NCBI GenBank assembly: GCA_937959275.1
Contig: CALGLU010000048.1
Location: 21,341-85,340 of the forward strand
DNA: 64,000 nt
Direction: 5' to 3'
From: an uncultured Saprospiraceae bacterium
GTDB taxonomy: Bacteria > Bacteroidota > Bacteroidia > Chitinophagales > Saprospiraceae
The notes beneath the pieces were generated by a model. That model was not told the DNA's origin, searched no databases, and worked only from the letters and a program-made list of their open reading frames with translations. Below, piece by piece: positions 28,080 to 37,701 of this stretch. A program made the translations under genes and the position numbers. The first letter of the stretch is position 1, and the number at the start of each line of letters is the position of its first letter.

Positions 28080-29741
28080 GTGAGGTTACTTTTTTCTTTC
28101 TGTCTTTTAATTATGCACCTGCCGGGACTATTCTCTCAGTCTTCTTGGTTTCCTATTAATCGACAGTTAGAGCAGGAAGTAGATCGAATTGATATCCAAC
28201 ATCACACGAAAACTAATTTTCACAGCTCCTTAAAAAATTATTATCGGAAAGATGTCAAACAATTGGCCCTTTCTACAGCTAGTGACCTTAGTCCGTATCT
28301 ACAAGCAGAATTTATTCAAGATACGACGCGTATAACAAAGGATAATTTTTGGCAGCATTTTTATAAACAACCCGCAAATTTTCTTGCCTTTGGCGATGAT
28401 GACTTTACAATTGTCATTAATCCGATATTACACATTAAAGGTGGCAATGACTCTTCAGAAGATCAATTTATATTTCAGAATACACGTGGCCTAAATATAT
28501 ACGGCACGCTTGATAAAAAAATATATTTTAGCACAAGTATCTTCGAAAATCAAAGCCGGTTTTTAAATCACATCGAAGGCAGAATTTCTGAATTTAAAGC
28601 AATCCCAGGTAATGGCTTTTTTAAACCCTACTCAAGTCGACTATTTGACAGCATTGATGGTTGGGATTATTTAAATGCCAATGGATACGTCGGCTTGCAA
28701 ATATCAAAAAGCGTCGGTGTAGAATTTGGCCATGGAAAACATTTTATTGGTAATGGCTATCATTCATTATTACTCGATAATTATAGTCACAACTATTTCT
28801 ACCTAAAGTTCAATACCAAGTTTTGGAAATTACACTACCAGAATATTTTTGCAGAACTATCTGTCTTTGGTAGTGAAGACAATTTTTCAAATACACTGTT
28901 GCCTAAAAAATATATGGCTGCACATTATTTAGATCTTAATGTGACATCAACTATATCAGTTGGACTCTTTGAGGCCATCATTTTTAATAGAGAAAATCAC
29001 TTTGAATTTCAGTATTTAAACCCAGTTATTTTATTTCGATCAGTTGAACAATTTCTAGATAGTCCAGATAATGTACTACTAGGTCTCAATTTTAAATGGA
29101 ACATAAAACAAAAATTGCAGCTGTATAGCCAATTACTAATCGATGAATTAGTTGTTGGAGAACTAACATCTAACAATGGTTGGTGGGGTAATAAAAACGG
29201 ACTTCAATTGGGATTAAAATATATTGACATAGCTGGAATTAAACATCTAGATGGCCAAATTGAATACAATCGTGTCAGGCCATATACCTATGCACACAAA
29301 GACACCATCGCTGGCACTGATGAGTTAGCCTTGGCGAGCTATAGCCATTATAACCAACCACTGGCTCATGCACTAGGTGCTAATTTCTCAGAGCTGCTCG
29401 TTAGGCTTAGGTATCAACCAACAGAAAGACTACTTTCAGAAGTTGTTCTTCTATCAAGTCGCTATGGTGATGATATTGCAGATTTAAATTATGGTGGTAA
29501 CATTCTAAAATCCTATGAGACTCGAGTGCAAGATTATGACAACAGCATTGCACAAGGCAATACTACAAACATTTTTCAGTTTAAGCTCGAACTCTCCTAT
29601 CAGCTTTTTCACAATGCCTTTATTGATCTTGATTATGTTTATCGAAATCAAGATGGAGATGTAGACGTCAATGACATTAGGACAAACTATGTTGGTTTAG
29701 GGCTTCGTCTTAATGTGGCTCGACAGCGTTTGGATTACTAA
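28080..29741 (+). CDS. Outer-membrane beta-barrel protein (Wzi/RemB-like)
   Basis: The 553-residue protein has a signal peptide (cleaved near LFSQ-SSWF) and many alternating amphipathic strands through residue 550. Segments such as NFLAFGDDDFTIVINPILHI and VEFGHGKHFIGNGYHSLLLDN resemble the Wzi-like barrels of capsule assembly and the gliding protein RemB of Flavobacterium; I remember this resemblance but cannot test it. The start is GTG 28080, 2 bp after lpxK, giving a full signal peptide. It may bind surface polysaccharide. Confidence 0.6.
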   Translation: MRLLFSFCLLIMHLPGLFSQSSWFPINRQLEQEVDRIDIQHHTKTNFHSSLKNYYRKDVKQLALSTASDLSPYLQAEFIQDTTRITKDNFWQHFYKQPANFLAFGDDDFTIVINPILHIKGGNDSSEDQFIFQNTRGLNIYGTLDKKIYFSTSIFENQSRFLNHIEGRISEFKAIPGNGFFKPYSSRLFDSIDGWDYLNANGYVGLQISKSVGVEFGHGKHFIGNGYHSLLLDNYSHNYFYLKFNTKFWKLHYQNIFAELSVFGSEDNFSNTLLPKKYMAAHYLDLNVTSTISVGLFEAIIFNRENHFEFQYLNPVILFRSVEQFLDSPDNVLLGLNFKWNIKQKLQLYSQLLIDELVVGELTSNNGWWGNKNGLQLGLKYIDIAGIKHLDGQIEYNRVRPYTYAHKDTIAGTDELALASYSHYNQPLAHALGANFSELLVRLRYQPTERLLSEVVLLSSRYGDDIADLNYGGNILKSYETRVQDYDNSIAQGNTTNIFQFKLELSYQLFHNAFIDLDYVYRNQDGDVDVNDIRTNYVGLGLRLNVARQRLDY

Positions 29742-29781
29742 AGGAATTTAGGATGTCTCTATGTTAAAAACAGAATCAAGA

Positions 29782-31134
29782 CTATTTAATACTAATATCC
29801 AAGGCAACCCCTTCTGCGCGGATGACTGGTGATGTTTCCAGACTTCCTTTTGTAGCAAGTAGTTCAATCGTTGACTGTTTTTCTATATGTTTTTTAATAT
29901 CCATGTCACCTTCAGGAAAATGAACACTACCATGCTTTGTTTTTAAATCCAAAGTATATTTCGCTGTACTCTGTACGCCAATGTCTAGTCTAGAATTTCT
30001 GCCTTCATACTCAACAGACTTAAATGAACTGTCAAGTGTTTTAATATCAATATTGGTATCGAAGACATTATCAACAGATAAGCTTGATTCGAGTTGATCT
30101 ATTTCAATACTAGAATGTTTAAAATCATTTCCTCTGAGCTTACCAATCTTTTCTATTTCGAATTGAGTATCATAAATATCAAGTGTTAAGTCTTGAATCG
30201 TCTCTATGTCAATAACCCCATGCTTGGAAGAAATATCTAGCGATCTAGCTGTACCAATTTCAATCTTACTATCATAGGTCTCCCAGGTGCCTGTATCAAA
30301 ACTGCCAAGCTTTATCTGCGAATGCTTCTCTTCTACATCCATTCTCTTTTCCACAATATCTATTTCAATTTCGGAATCATAAATGACCATTTCAATTGAC
30401 ATTAATTGCTGCACGATGAATTCAGAATGCTTAGCATCTAGTCTTATGTTTTCACTATTGCCGCCTTTATATTTAGAATCATATAATTCTATTTCTCCGT
30501 CATTATAGTTACCTAGATGTGCGCTACCATGTTTTAGGTTTAACTTCAGGTCACCTGTAATATTGCCAGTGCTCAAATCACCATCATATAAAACAACCTC
30601 AAGATCACAACTCAAATTTTCTGTCGTGATATTGTGATGATTCGTTTCTAGAGACAATAAGTCTGCCAGTGGTAAATAGAGGGTTGCCTTTGAAATAACA
30701 TCAGTCACTTTAGAATTAATTTCTGTGCCATCATAGAATTTTACTCCAGACCGAGTCTTGGTGAAGATCCATCCTGTCGTGATTTGATAGCGGCTTTTAA
30801 TATTGGTATTGGATATCACTTGTATTTTATTTCCATTATTTCTCACATCCAATTCGTATTGCTGAATGATTGTCCGCAAATCTTCTTTGACGTCTCCTCG
30901 AACAATTAATTCGACTTCAATTTTTGCAACATTTGACTTTGTTTGTTTAATCTCTATAATGCCATCTTTGTGTGTGAGATATACCTTTGACATGTCATCT
31001 ACAGAAAACTCCTTGCTGAAGATTTCTCGTTCTTCATAATTATACTTAGTCAATACAGAAGCCTGTAGACTAGAGCAAAAAATGATAAAAAGACATGTGT
31101 AATATTTATGTGCGTGATTCAAGTTCATCTTCAT
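29782..31134 (-). CDS. Secreted repeat protein with alternating KHS/YDS motifs (DUF4097-like)
   Basis: The 450-residue protein has a signal peptide (YYTCLFIIFCSSLQAS) and then a long run of short beta strands. From about residue 200 two motifs alternate at roughly 20-residue spacing: KH(G/S) and YD(S/T). Examples are LKHGSAH, LYDSKYK, AKHSEF, IYDSEIE, EKHSQIK, TYDSKIE, SKHGVID and IYDTQFE. This looks like a right-handed beta-solenoid related to the DUF4097 adhesin-like family that often follows ECF sigma operons. It overlaps the preceding gene by 29 bp. Function unknown. Confidence 0.7.
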   Translation of the reverse strand: MKMNLNHAHKYYTCLFIIFCSSLQASVLTKYNYEEREIFSKEFSVDDMSKVYLTHKDGIIEIKQTKSNVAKIEVELIVRGDVKEDLRTIIQQYELDVRNNGNKIQVISNTNIKSRYQITTGWIFTKTRSGVKFYDGTEINSKVTDVISKATLYLPLADLLSLETNHHNITTENLSCDLEVVLYDGDLSTGNITGDLKLNLKHGSAHLGNYNDGEIELYDSKYKGGNSENIRLDAKHSEFIVQQLMSIEMVIYDSEIEIDIVEKRMDVEEKHSQIKLGSFDTGTWETYDSKIEIGTARSLDISSKHGVIDIETIQDLTLDIYDTQFEIEKIGKLRGNDFKHSSIEIDQLESSLSVDNVFDTNIDIKTLDSSFKSVEYEGRNSRLDIGVQSTAKYTLDLKTKHGSVHFPEGDMDIKKHIEKQSTIELLATKGSLETSPVIRAEGVALDISIK

Positions 31135-31645
31135 ATGCTTTTAATTCAAGTTCAAAAAGGATTAGTTCGTAAAGGCGTACTCGTTGTTTGGCACACTTGA
31201 GTAAGGCTTTTATAATTCTCGGTTGTGGTCCAAACTCTTTCAAGTCAGCTTTATATTTTAAGGTTATTTGATCAAGATCATCTAAGGACCTGTAAACATC
31301 TCTATGGTTATTGCGATTAATATCCATTGTTTTTAAGATATCTTCTTGCTGTTCGAGCGTTTCTTGAATCATCGATTGATATTTTGAAAGCCCAGGATCT
31401 AGTTCTTCCAAATTAGTAATCATCCATTGTGTTTCAGATTGATGTTGGTTATACTGAAAGAATAGCGAACTACACAATAGCAATCCAAAAAATAGCGTGA
31501 CTCCCAATCGGCTATTTGGTTTGTCTTTATGTTGCAATTGTTTTTGTTTCGCCAAATCTTCCCAAAACAAATCTATATCCGGCTGCTCCACCTGATCAAA
31601 GCTTTTCAGGTTATTTCGTACAAATTCTTCGATATCATTATTCAT
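31106..31645 (-). CDS. Membrane-anchored anti-sigma-factor-like protein
   Basis: The 179-residue protein has one central membrane helix (LGVTLFFGLLLCSSLFF, about residues 47-63), an acidic N-terminal cytosolic part and a helical, charged C-terminal part. It overlaps the ECF sigma gene by 8 bp and the secreted repeat protein by 29 bp. Its position and topology fit an anti-sigma factor, though no zinc-binding anti-sigma motif is seen. The operon is ECF sigma, this protein, secreted repeat protein. Confidence 0.6.
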   Translation of the reverse strand: MNNDIEEFVRNNLKSFDQVEQPDIDLFWEDLAKQKQLQHKDKPNSRLGVTLFFGLLLCSSLFFQYNQHQSETQWMITNLEELDPGLSKYQSMIQETLEQQEDILKTMDINRNNHRDVYRSLDDLDQITLKYKADLKEFGPQPRIIKALLKCAKQRVRLYELILFELELKAYEDELESRT

Positions 31646-32183
31646 AAATCCTTGCTTTTATCTTTGATTGTAAAATCAGCTTTGCTCGCCGGTATTGTGT
31701 TTTAGATGTCGATACATTGATATTTAAAATCTCTGCAATTTCTAGGTGCTTGTAGCCTTCTAACACATGCAGTGTAAACACCATCCTTGCGCCAGCTGGC
31801 AATTGCCGTATCGCCTCATGAATAATCTCAACATTGATATCCAAATCAATCTCTTCATCAGGTATGTCCACAGTATGGCTCTCCCACTCCACTTCTATCA
31901 TTTTATTTTTTCTTAAAAAAGAAATACAACTATTGATCGTAATTCTTTTTATCCACGCACCGACACTCATCACATCTTTGAGCTGATGTAGATCTTTAAA
32001 TACTTTTATAAAGACTTCCTGCACCACATCCTTTGCGTCCTCTCTATGTTTCAGCATTCGAACAGACCGGCTATACATCGCAGGCATATACATGGCATAC
32101 AATTGTTTCTGGCATCTCACATCCCCTTCAATACACTTTTGTATGAATTCTTCTTGTTGCTGATATGATAATTCGTGTTGCAC
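31638..32183 (-). CDS. ECF-type RNA polymerase sigma factor
   Basis: The 181-residue protein has region 2 (DAKDVVQEVFIKVFKDL, with DVVQEVF at about 53) and region 4 with the helix-turn-helix GYKHLEIAEILNINVSTSKTQ. It directs RNA polymerase to a small regulon, probably including its own operon. It is the first gene of a three-gene operon with 8-bp and 29-bp overlaps. Confidence 0.93.
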   Translation of the reverse strand: MQHELSYQQQEEFIQKCIEGDVRCQKQLYAMYMPAMYSRSVRMLKHREDAKDVVQEVFIKVFKDLHQLKDVMSVGAWIKRITINSCISFLRKNKMIEVEWESHTVDIPDEEIDLDINVEIIHEAIRQLPAGARMVFTLHVLEGYKHLEIAEILNINVSTSKTQYRRAKLILQSKIKARIYE

Positions 32184-32359
32184 TGAATAAGGTAACTGTA
32201 TTAGAGAGGCGTTAGTGTTTCAGAAAAGGTTGCAATTAGAATAAAAAATTATAGACTATTTACTCACGAGTATTCATTTGAATCGTAATGGACATTACAT
32301 TAACGCAAAACACATTTTATTCTAATCCATAATTCTTGCCTACTTGTTAGCGATATAAC

Positions 32360-32367
32360 TACTTTTG
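32360..32367 (+). promoter_or_regulatory. -7 box upstream of the aldehyde dehydrogenase gene
   Basis: TACTTTTG matches TAnnTTTG, 16 bp before the ATG at 32384. A TTG at 32336-32338 lies 21 bp upstream, close to the -33 spacing. Confidence 0.5.
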
Positions 32368-32383
32368 TGAAAATAATAAGAAT

Positions 32384-33910
32384 ATGGAGCTTGACTTTTT
32401 GAAAACCTTGGGCATAGAAGATAAGAATCCTGGAACCTGGACAGGACAAGAATACATCTCTTCTGATGACTATATCTCATCTGTTTCACCTGTTGATGGT
32501 AAACATATCGCAGATGTATCATTTACGACAATGGACAATTATCATGTTGTCATTGCCAAATCACAAGAGGCTTTCCAAGTCTGGCGTAAACTACCTGCTC
32601 CTCAGCGTGGTGAGATTGTGAGACAATATGGAAATGCATTACGCGAACATAAAGATGCTTTGGGCAAGTTAGTCTCCTATGAAATGGGCAAGTCCTATCA
32701 AGAAGGTCTTGGTGAAGTACAAGAAATGATAGACATCTGTGATTTTGCTGTTGGGCTTTCTCGACAGCTCTATGGTTTGACCATGCACTCAGAAAGACCT
32801 AATCACAGGATGTATGAACAATGGCACCCGCTCGGTGTCGTGGGTATCATATCGGCGTTTAATTTTCCTGTAGCCGTGTGGGCTTGGAATGCGATGATCG
32901 CCATGGTGTGTGGAGATGTCTGCATCTGGAAGCCAAGCGAAAAAACACCAGTCAGTGCCGTCGCTTGCCAAAAAATATTGACAAAAATACTCAAAGACAA
33001 TCAGGTGCCAGAAGGGGTTTGTTCTCTCATCAACGGAGATCATACCACTGGTGCATTATTGACTCATGATGCAAGAGTTCCTCTTATCTCTGCGACAGGT
33101 AGCACGCGCATGGGTAAGCAAGTCGCTGCATTAGTGGCTGCTCGGCTTGGGCGAACGATCTTAGAGCTTGGTGGTAACAATGCGATTATTGTCTCTAAAG
33201 ATGCTGACTTAAAGCTTGTGTTGACTGGTGCTGTATTTGGTGCTGTCGGGACAGCTGGGCAGCGATGCACAACGACTCGGCGATTGATCATACATGAATC
33301 TGTGTATGATACAGTTAAAGAAAGCCTAGCAAAAGCCTATGGACAATTAAAGATTGGTAATCCACTAGATGAATCCAATCATGTGGGGCCACTGATCGAT
33401 AAGGCCTCGGTTGATAATTATTTAAGTGCTTTAGGAAAGATTGAAGATGAGGGCGGGAGTTTTGTTGTCAAAGGCGCAGTGCTGGAAGGCGAAGGCTATG
33501 AGAGTGGCTGTTATGTGCAGCCTTGTATTGCCGAAGTTAAAAACGACTTTGAAATCGTACAGCACGAGACCTTTGCGCCGATTCTTTACATCATGAAGTA
33601 CGCTACGATTGATGAGGCGATTCAGATGCAGAATGCTGTTCCACAAGGATTGTCGTCTGCAATCATGACGAATAATCTAAGAGAAGCGGAGCTGTTTTTA
33701 TCCTGTGCTGGTTCTGATTGTGGGATAGCGAATGTGAATATAGGGACGAGTGGAGCGGAGATCGGTGGTGCATTTGGTGGGGAGAAAGAAACAGGCGGTG
33801 GTCGAGAGAGCGGTTCTGATGCGTGGAAGGCGTATATGAGGCGGCAGACGAATACGATTAATTATAGTACGGAGCTGCCGTTAGCGCAGGGGATAAAGTT
33901 TGATCTATAA
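32384..33910 (+). CDS. Aldehyde dehydrogenase, ALDH7 type (aminoadipate semialdehyde dehydrogenase-like)
   Basis: The 508-residue enzyme is closest in pattern to ALDH7A1/AmaB, which oxidises alpha-aminoadipate semialdehyde (piperideine-6-carboxylate) in lysine catabolism. It has the NAD-binding GSTRMG, the general base E261 in LELGGNN and the catalytic C295 in TAGQRCTTTRR, a signature of the ALDH7 group. The C-terminus GGGRESGSDAWKAYMRRQTNT is also ALDH7-like. It is a single gene, with its own promoter. Other small aldehydes are possible substrates. Confidence 0.88.
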   Translation: MELDFLKTLGIEDKNPGTWTGQEYISSDDYISSVSPVDGKHIADVSFTTMDNYHVVIAKSQEAFQVWRKLPAPQRGEIVRQYGNALREHKDALGKLVSYEMGKSYQEGLGEVQEMIDICDFAVGLSRQLYGLTMHSERPNHRMYEQWHPLGVVGIISAFNFPVAVWAWNAMIAMVCGDVCIWKPSEKTPVSAVACQKILTKILKDNQVPEGVCSLINGDHTTGALLTHDARVPLISATGSTRMGKQVAALVAARLGRTILELGGNNAIIVSKDADLKLVLTGAVFGAVGTAGQRCTTTRRLIIHESVYDTVKESLAKAYGQLKIGNPLDESNHVGPLIDKASVDNYLSALGKIEDEGGSFVVKGAVLEGEGYESGCYVQPCIAEVKNDFEIVQHETFAPILYIMKYATIDEAIQMQNAVPQGLSSAIMTNNLREAELFLSCAGSDCGIANVNIGTSGAEIGGAFGGEKETGGGRESGSDAWKAYMRRQTNTINYSTELPLAQGIKFDL

Positions 33911-33986
33911 AAGCATCATGTTAATCTGAATAATATGTGACTGTATGTCGCAAATTGTACTTTGATATTCAGCAATCATCCAAGAA

Positions 33987-34490
33987 ATGGCAAGCAACAA
34001 ACGGCCAAAACTAGATATACAAAAACAATTCTTTGATTATTGGATTGAAGGACTGAACCTTGTTGTCGTTGTTTTACTGATTGCGCTGCCTGCATTCTAC
34101 TATAACCAGTTACCAGATCGTATTCCCATTCATTTTGATGGCGCTGGCAATCCTGATAGCTATGGTAGCAAATCCATGATCTGGTCATTACCTGTTATTG
34201 GCCTTGTGTTGTCTATGATCTTATTTCAAGTATCTAAATATCCACATACGTTCAATTATTTAAAGCCTATCACTGAAGAGAATGCACGATATCAATACCA
34301 GATCGCTTCTCAGTTAATGCGGGTGCTTAATCTCATAACAAGTTCCATTTTTTGCTACATTACTTGGCAGACGATACAGGTGGGTCTTGGAAATGCGACA
34401 GGCCTAGGAAAGCTATTTTTATTCGTATCATTAGCTGCGATGTTTGGGGCAATGGGATTCTACATCTTTAAGTCTACAAAAACTGTTTGA
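33987..34490 (+). CDS. DUF1648 membrane protein
   Basis: The 167-residue protein has four hydrophobic helices and the N-terminal DUF1648 motif LPDRIPIHFDGAGNPDSYG. This motif is found in SdpI-like and other small membrane proteins of unknown function. It is followed after 39 bp by the GH3 gene, but co-transcription is uncertain. Confidence 0.75.
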   Translation: MASNKRPKLDIQKQFFDYWIEGLNLVVVVLLIALPAFYYNQLPDRIPIHFDGAGNPDSYGSKSMIWSLPVIGLVLSMILFQVSKYPHTFNYLKPITEENARYQYQIASQLMRVLNLITSSIFCYITWQTIQVGLGNATGLGKLFLFVSLAAMFGAMGFYIFKSTKTV

Positions 34491-34529
34491 AAATACTTAA
34501 CTTAAGATTTTAGTAAAAACCACATTGCA

Positions 34530-36059
34530 ATGGCTGCCATCCTTAATGGGATAATGAAAACCTACCTGCGCAAGCGCTTCAATCGAATCGAAGCCATACG
34601 TACGAATGCCGTTCAACTGCAGGACCAATTGCTATGTCAGTTATTGAGCAAGGCTTCCAAAACCGAATGGGGAAAGACATTCAATTATAAGTCGATTACA
34701 AACGAATCAGACTTTAAACAAGAAGTGCCCTTACAAGATTATGAAACCCATCAGCCCTATATACAGCGCATGATGAATGGCGAGGCCGATCTCCTTTGGC
34801 CAGGCCAGACAACGCTTTTTGCAAAATCCTCTGGCACAACATCCAATCGGAATAAGTTTATTCCTGTCACAAAAGAAACCTTGCGCCAGTGTTTAGTCCC
34901 GTCTGGCTGGGATGCACTGAGCATTTATTATAATCAACGGCCCCAAGCCCAATTGTTTTCATCAAAGAGTCTGATCTATGGCGGTAGCCTTAATCAATAC
35001 AAAAAGAACACAACAGTCAAATATGGTGATGTATCAGCGATTATGATAGATCACATTCCAAAAGTGGCAAAACCTTTTTGTAGCCCATCTCAGGCCGTAG
35101 CCTTACTACCAGATTGGGAAGACAAAATAAGTGCTATGGCGCGTGAATGTTTGTATGAAAACATCACCATGATGAGCGGTGTACCCACTTGGAATATTGT
35201 TCTATTCAAAACGATACTAGATCTTACAGGAATGGACCATATGCATGAAGTCTGGCCGCAGCTGAGCTTGTACTTGCATGGTGGCGTGAATTTCGATCCC
35301 TATAAAAAACAATTTGCCGACTACCTGCCTAAGCATATGGACTATCTAGAAGTCTACAATGCATCAGAAGGCTATTTTGGCATTCAAGATGTGCTCGGCC
35401 GAGACGATATGTTGCTGATGACGAATAATGGTATTTACTATGAATTCATACCCACCAGCGAATTGAATCAAAAGGAGCCGCAATGTATCAGTCTTAAAGA
35501 GGTTGAATGTCATATTAATTATGCGATTGTGATTAGTAGTAGTGCCGGACTGTGGCGATATGTGGTAGGAGATACCGTCGAATTCAGTTCTGTGAATCCC
35601 TACCGGATCAGGGTGACTGGGCGAACAAAACAATGTATTAATGTCTTTGGCGAGGAGGTCATGGTTTCAAATACGGACAAGGCGATTGCGGTGGCTGCTT
35701 CACAATGTCAGGCTACTATTTCTAATTATACCGTCGCACCAATTCCCTTAACGATTCACCAAAAAGGCGCCCATCAATGGCTCATTGAATTTGAGAAAGC
35801 ACCAACAGATATAAATCGTTTTGTACAATGTCTCGACACCAAGCTAAAGGAGCTTAATGCTGACTATGCCGCTAAACGGTATAAAGGGATGGCCTTGAAG
35901 AGGCCAGTCATTGAGATCCTGCCTCAGGGAACATTTAATCGATGGCTCAAATCCAAAGGCAAAGTTGGCGCTCAGCATAAAGTACCTCGACTGAGTAACA
36001 ACAGAGAATTTGTTGAAGATATCCTCAAACTCAAAGATCAAACTGCACTGTATGTCTGA
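34530..36059 (+). CDS. GH3 auxin-responsive promoter family enzyme
   Basis: The 509-residue protein belongs to the bacterial GH3 family of the adenylate-forming superfamily. Recognisable segments are LFAKSSGTTSNRNKFIPVT (ATP phosphate loop), LEVYNASEGYFGIQD and RVTGRTKQCINVFGEEVM. Plant GH3 proteins conjugate amino acids to jasmonate or auxin; bacterial substrates are unknown, though such an acyl-acid amido synthetase activity is expected. It overlaps the next small gene by 8 bp, so the two are translationally coupled. Confidence 0.9.
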   Translation: MAAILNGIMKTYLRKRFNRIEAIRTNAVQLQDQLLCQLLSKASKTEWGKTFNYKSITNESDFKQEVPLQDYETHQPYIQRMMNGEADLLWPGQTTLFAKSSGTTSNRNKFIPVTKETLRQCLVPSGWDALSIYYNQRPQAQLFSSKSLIYGGSLNQYKKNTTVKYGDVSAIMIDHIPKVAKPFCSPSQAVALLPDWEDKISAMARECLYENITMMSGVPTWNIVLFKTILDLTGMDHMHEVWPQLSLYLHGGVNFDPYKKQFADYLPKHMDYLEVYNASEGYFGIQDVLGRDDMLLMTNNGIYYEFIPTSELNQKEPQCISLKEVECHINYAIVISSSAGLWRYVVGDTVEFSSVNPYRIRVTGRTKQCINVFGEEVMVSNTDKAIAVAASQCQATISNYTVAPIPLTIHQKGAHQWLIEFEKAPTDINRFVQCLDTKLKELNADYAAKRYKGMALKRPVIEILPQGTFNRWLKSKGKVGAQHKVPRLSNNREFVEDILKLKDQTALYV

Positions 36060-36360
36060 CAATGACTTTACAGAATTTAGTGCCTTGGTCAATCCTGAAG
36101 GTAAAGCAAATACTGATGATTTGTTGGCTGCCATTACTCAGCGCGTAACTGAATTAATGGATACGGATATTGAATTATTAATGAGTTATCTCTATCGATT
36201 AGATGTCTTGGAAGTTGATATTGATTTTGTCTTGAATAAGCAGAAGGCAGTACCTGTGAATGAAGGTCTGGCGAAATTAATTTATGATCGACAACTGCTA
36301 AGACAACAATATAAAGAGAAGTATAAGCAGGGACCGATTGAGGGTTGGGATGAGTGGTGA
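36052..36360 (+). CDS. Small helical hypothetical protein coupled to GH3
   Basis: The 102-residue protein starts at ATG 36052 (MSDNDFTEF), inside the last codons of the GH3 gene; the longer frame from 36010 would overlap more and is less likely. It is acidic and mostly helical, with no cysteine. The segment DIELLMSYLYRLDVLEVDI and the ending EGWDEW are notable but I know no matching family with certainty. Overlap suggests it works with the GH3 enzyme or is simply compactly encoded. Confidence 0.7.
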   Translation: MSDNDFTEFSALVNPEGKANTDDLLAAITQRVTELMDTDIELLMSYLYRLDVLEVDIDFVLNKQKAVPVNEGLAKLIYDRQLLRQQYKEKYKQGPIEGWDEW

Positions 36361-36365
36361 AATAC

Positions 36366-36410
36366 AGTGGATAGTGGATAGTGGATAGTCGATAGTTGGA
36401 AGTAAATAGT
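36366..36410 (+). repeat. Heptanucleotide tandem repeat
   Basis: Three perfect AGTGGAT units (36366-36386) are followed by degenerate ones (AGTCGAT, AGTTGGA, AGTAAAT), all in a 7-nt register. The repeat lies between convergent genes. Confidence 0.8.
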
Positions 36411-36432
36411 TTCTAACGTGAAATCGTGTCGC

Positions 36433-37536
36433 TTAAGCTAATAAATCCTTGATCATTTTCCTGAACACTAACCAGCCCACACTCAGTAATCCGCCAAGGA
36501 ATAAACCAAAGACCAATGCTTTTAAAAGGCCAAGACGTGTAAATCGTAAAGGCAAATAAGGCTCATCGATGACTTGAATAAAAGGCGTTTTATTTTGCAA
36601 GGTAAAGTCGGCAATTTCCAAATTTTTCACAACCTCAGCATATAGTATACTCAATTTTTGCACTTCTCGATTCAGTCGAGTTTGCGTGACTTTATCTTTT
36701 GTCGAGTACAAATTTCGGTTGGCATCACTAAAACTTGCCAATTGATATTCTACACTTTTTAAATCTGTGTAGATGGAATCGGCTTTGACCTTCAAGACAT
36801 CATAGGTGTACTGTTGTTTTTCGATATTTTTCTCGACATAATAATGACTCAAACTTTGAAAGACATTATCAATCGCGTGGTACGCTATTTCCTCATTATG
36901 CGACCACATAGATAATTTCATAATCCCATTCTTCTCACCATATTCTGTGTTGAAGACACCTCGCTTTCCATCAAATCCCATTAAATACTGATGCAGGACT
37001 GTGTACGCTTTATTTTCTAATTTTGAAAATGAATCTTGGTGTGCATGGCTAAAACGCAGATGTTTTATATCTGATTCCTTTTTAAATAACCGGGTATAAA
37101 AAGGCCTGTGCTGCCAAGCATCTAAACTGTCCAAATAATTAATGATGTGATTAGCTAGAATATCTTCTCGCCCTGCGATCACCTCCTTTTCAAAAAGTGC
37201 TTCCCTGGAAATGCGTTGGCTAGATGCAAGGGTTAGAATCTTGTCGAGATTAAAGTTATTACCTAGATTCCCTAATCCAATACCGCCGATAATGCTGCTC
37301 AGCCCACCTCCCATAGATGTTGTTTCATCTTCATTGATCATAAAGCTTAGTTCTGACCAATATTTATTCTTACTTGAGATCGAATAAATAACAAACGCCG
37401 CAGCGCAAAGCACGCAAGCTAGAAAAATCCATTTCCAGTTTTTCAGCACATGGACAACATAGGCCTTCGCCATAGCAAACAGCTCTTTTACAGAGATGTC
37501 ACCCGCGTAATTAATATGCTCATTAGGATTAGGCAT
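36433..37536 (-). CDS. Wzz-family polysaccharide chain-length regulator
   Basis: The 367-residue protein has two membrane helices, about 37-55 (WIFLACVLCAAAFVIYSIS) and about 335-358 (LGLLKALVFGLFLGGLLSVGW), flanking a large helical periplasmic domain. The Wzz motif, with Pro-rich PYLPLRFTRLG before the second helix, is present. It probably sets chain length of surface polysaccharide (O-antigen or capsule), but lacks a cytosolic BY-kinase domain. It is separate from the glycosyltransferases upstream. A Gly-rich loop (MGGGLSSIIGGIGLGNLGNN) follows the first strand. Confidence 0.8.
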   Translation of the reverse strand: MPNPNEHINYAGDISVKELFAMAKAYVVHVLKNWKWIFLACVLCAAAFVIYSISSKNKYWSELSFMINEDETTSMGGGLSSIIGGIGLGNLGNNFNLDKILTLASSQRISREALFEKEVIAGREDILANHIINYLDSLDAWQHRPFYTRLFKKESDIKHLRFSHAHQDSFSKLENKAYTVLHQYLMGFDGKRGVFNTEYGEKNGIMKLSMWSHNEEIAYHAIDNVFQSLSHYYVEKNIEKQQYTYDVLKVKADSIYTDLKSVEYQLASFSDANRNLYSTKDKVTQTRLNREVQKLSILYAEVVKNLEIADFTLQNKTPFIQVIDEPYLPLRFTRLGLLKALVFGLFLGGLLSVGWLVFRKMIKDLLA

Positions 37537-37701
37537 GTATCCGTTTCTTCGGCTTTAGTTAAGAGTGAATCCTCACATTTACATAGCTATAGCCAGATTA
37601 TATTCACTTAGTGCAATTTCTATGCCCTTTAGGTACATATTTTGCATAATTAAAAATGCAGAGAGAATATTTGTTAAAATAAAGGCATTTAGTGCTGAGA
37701 T

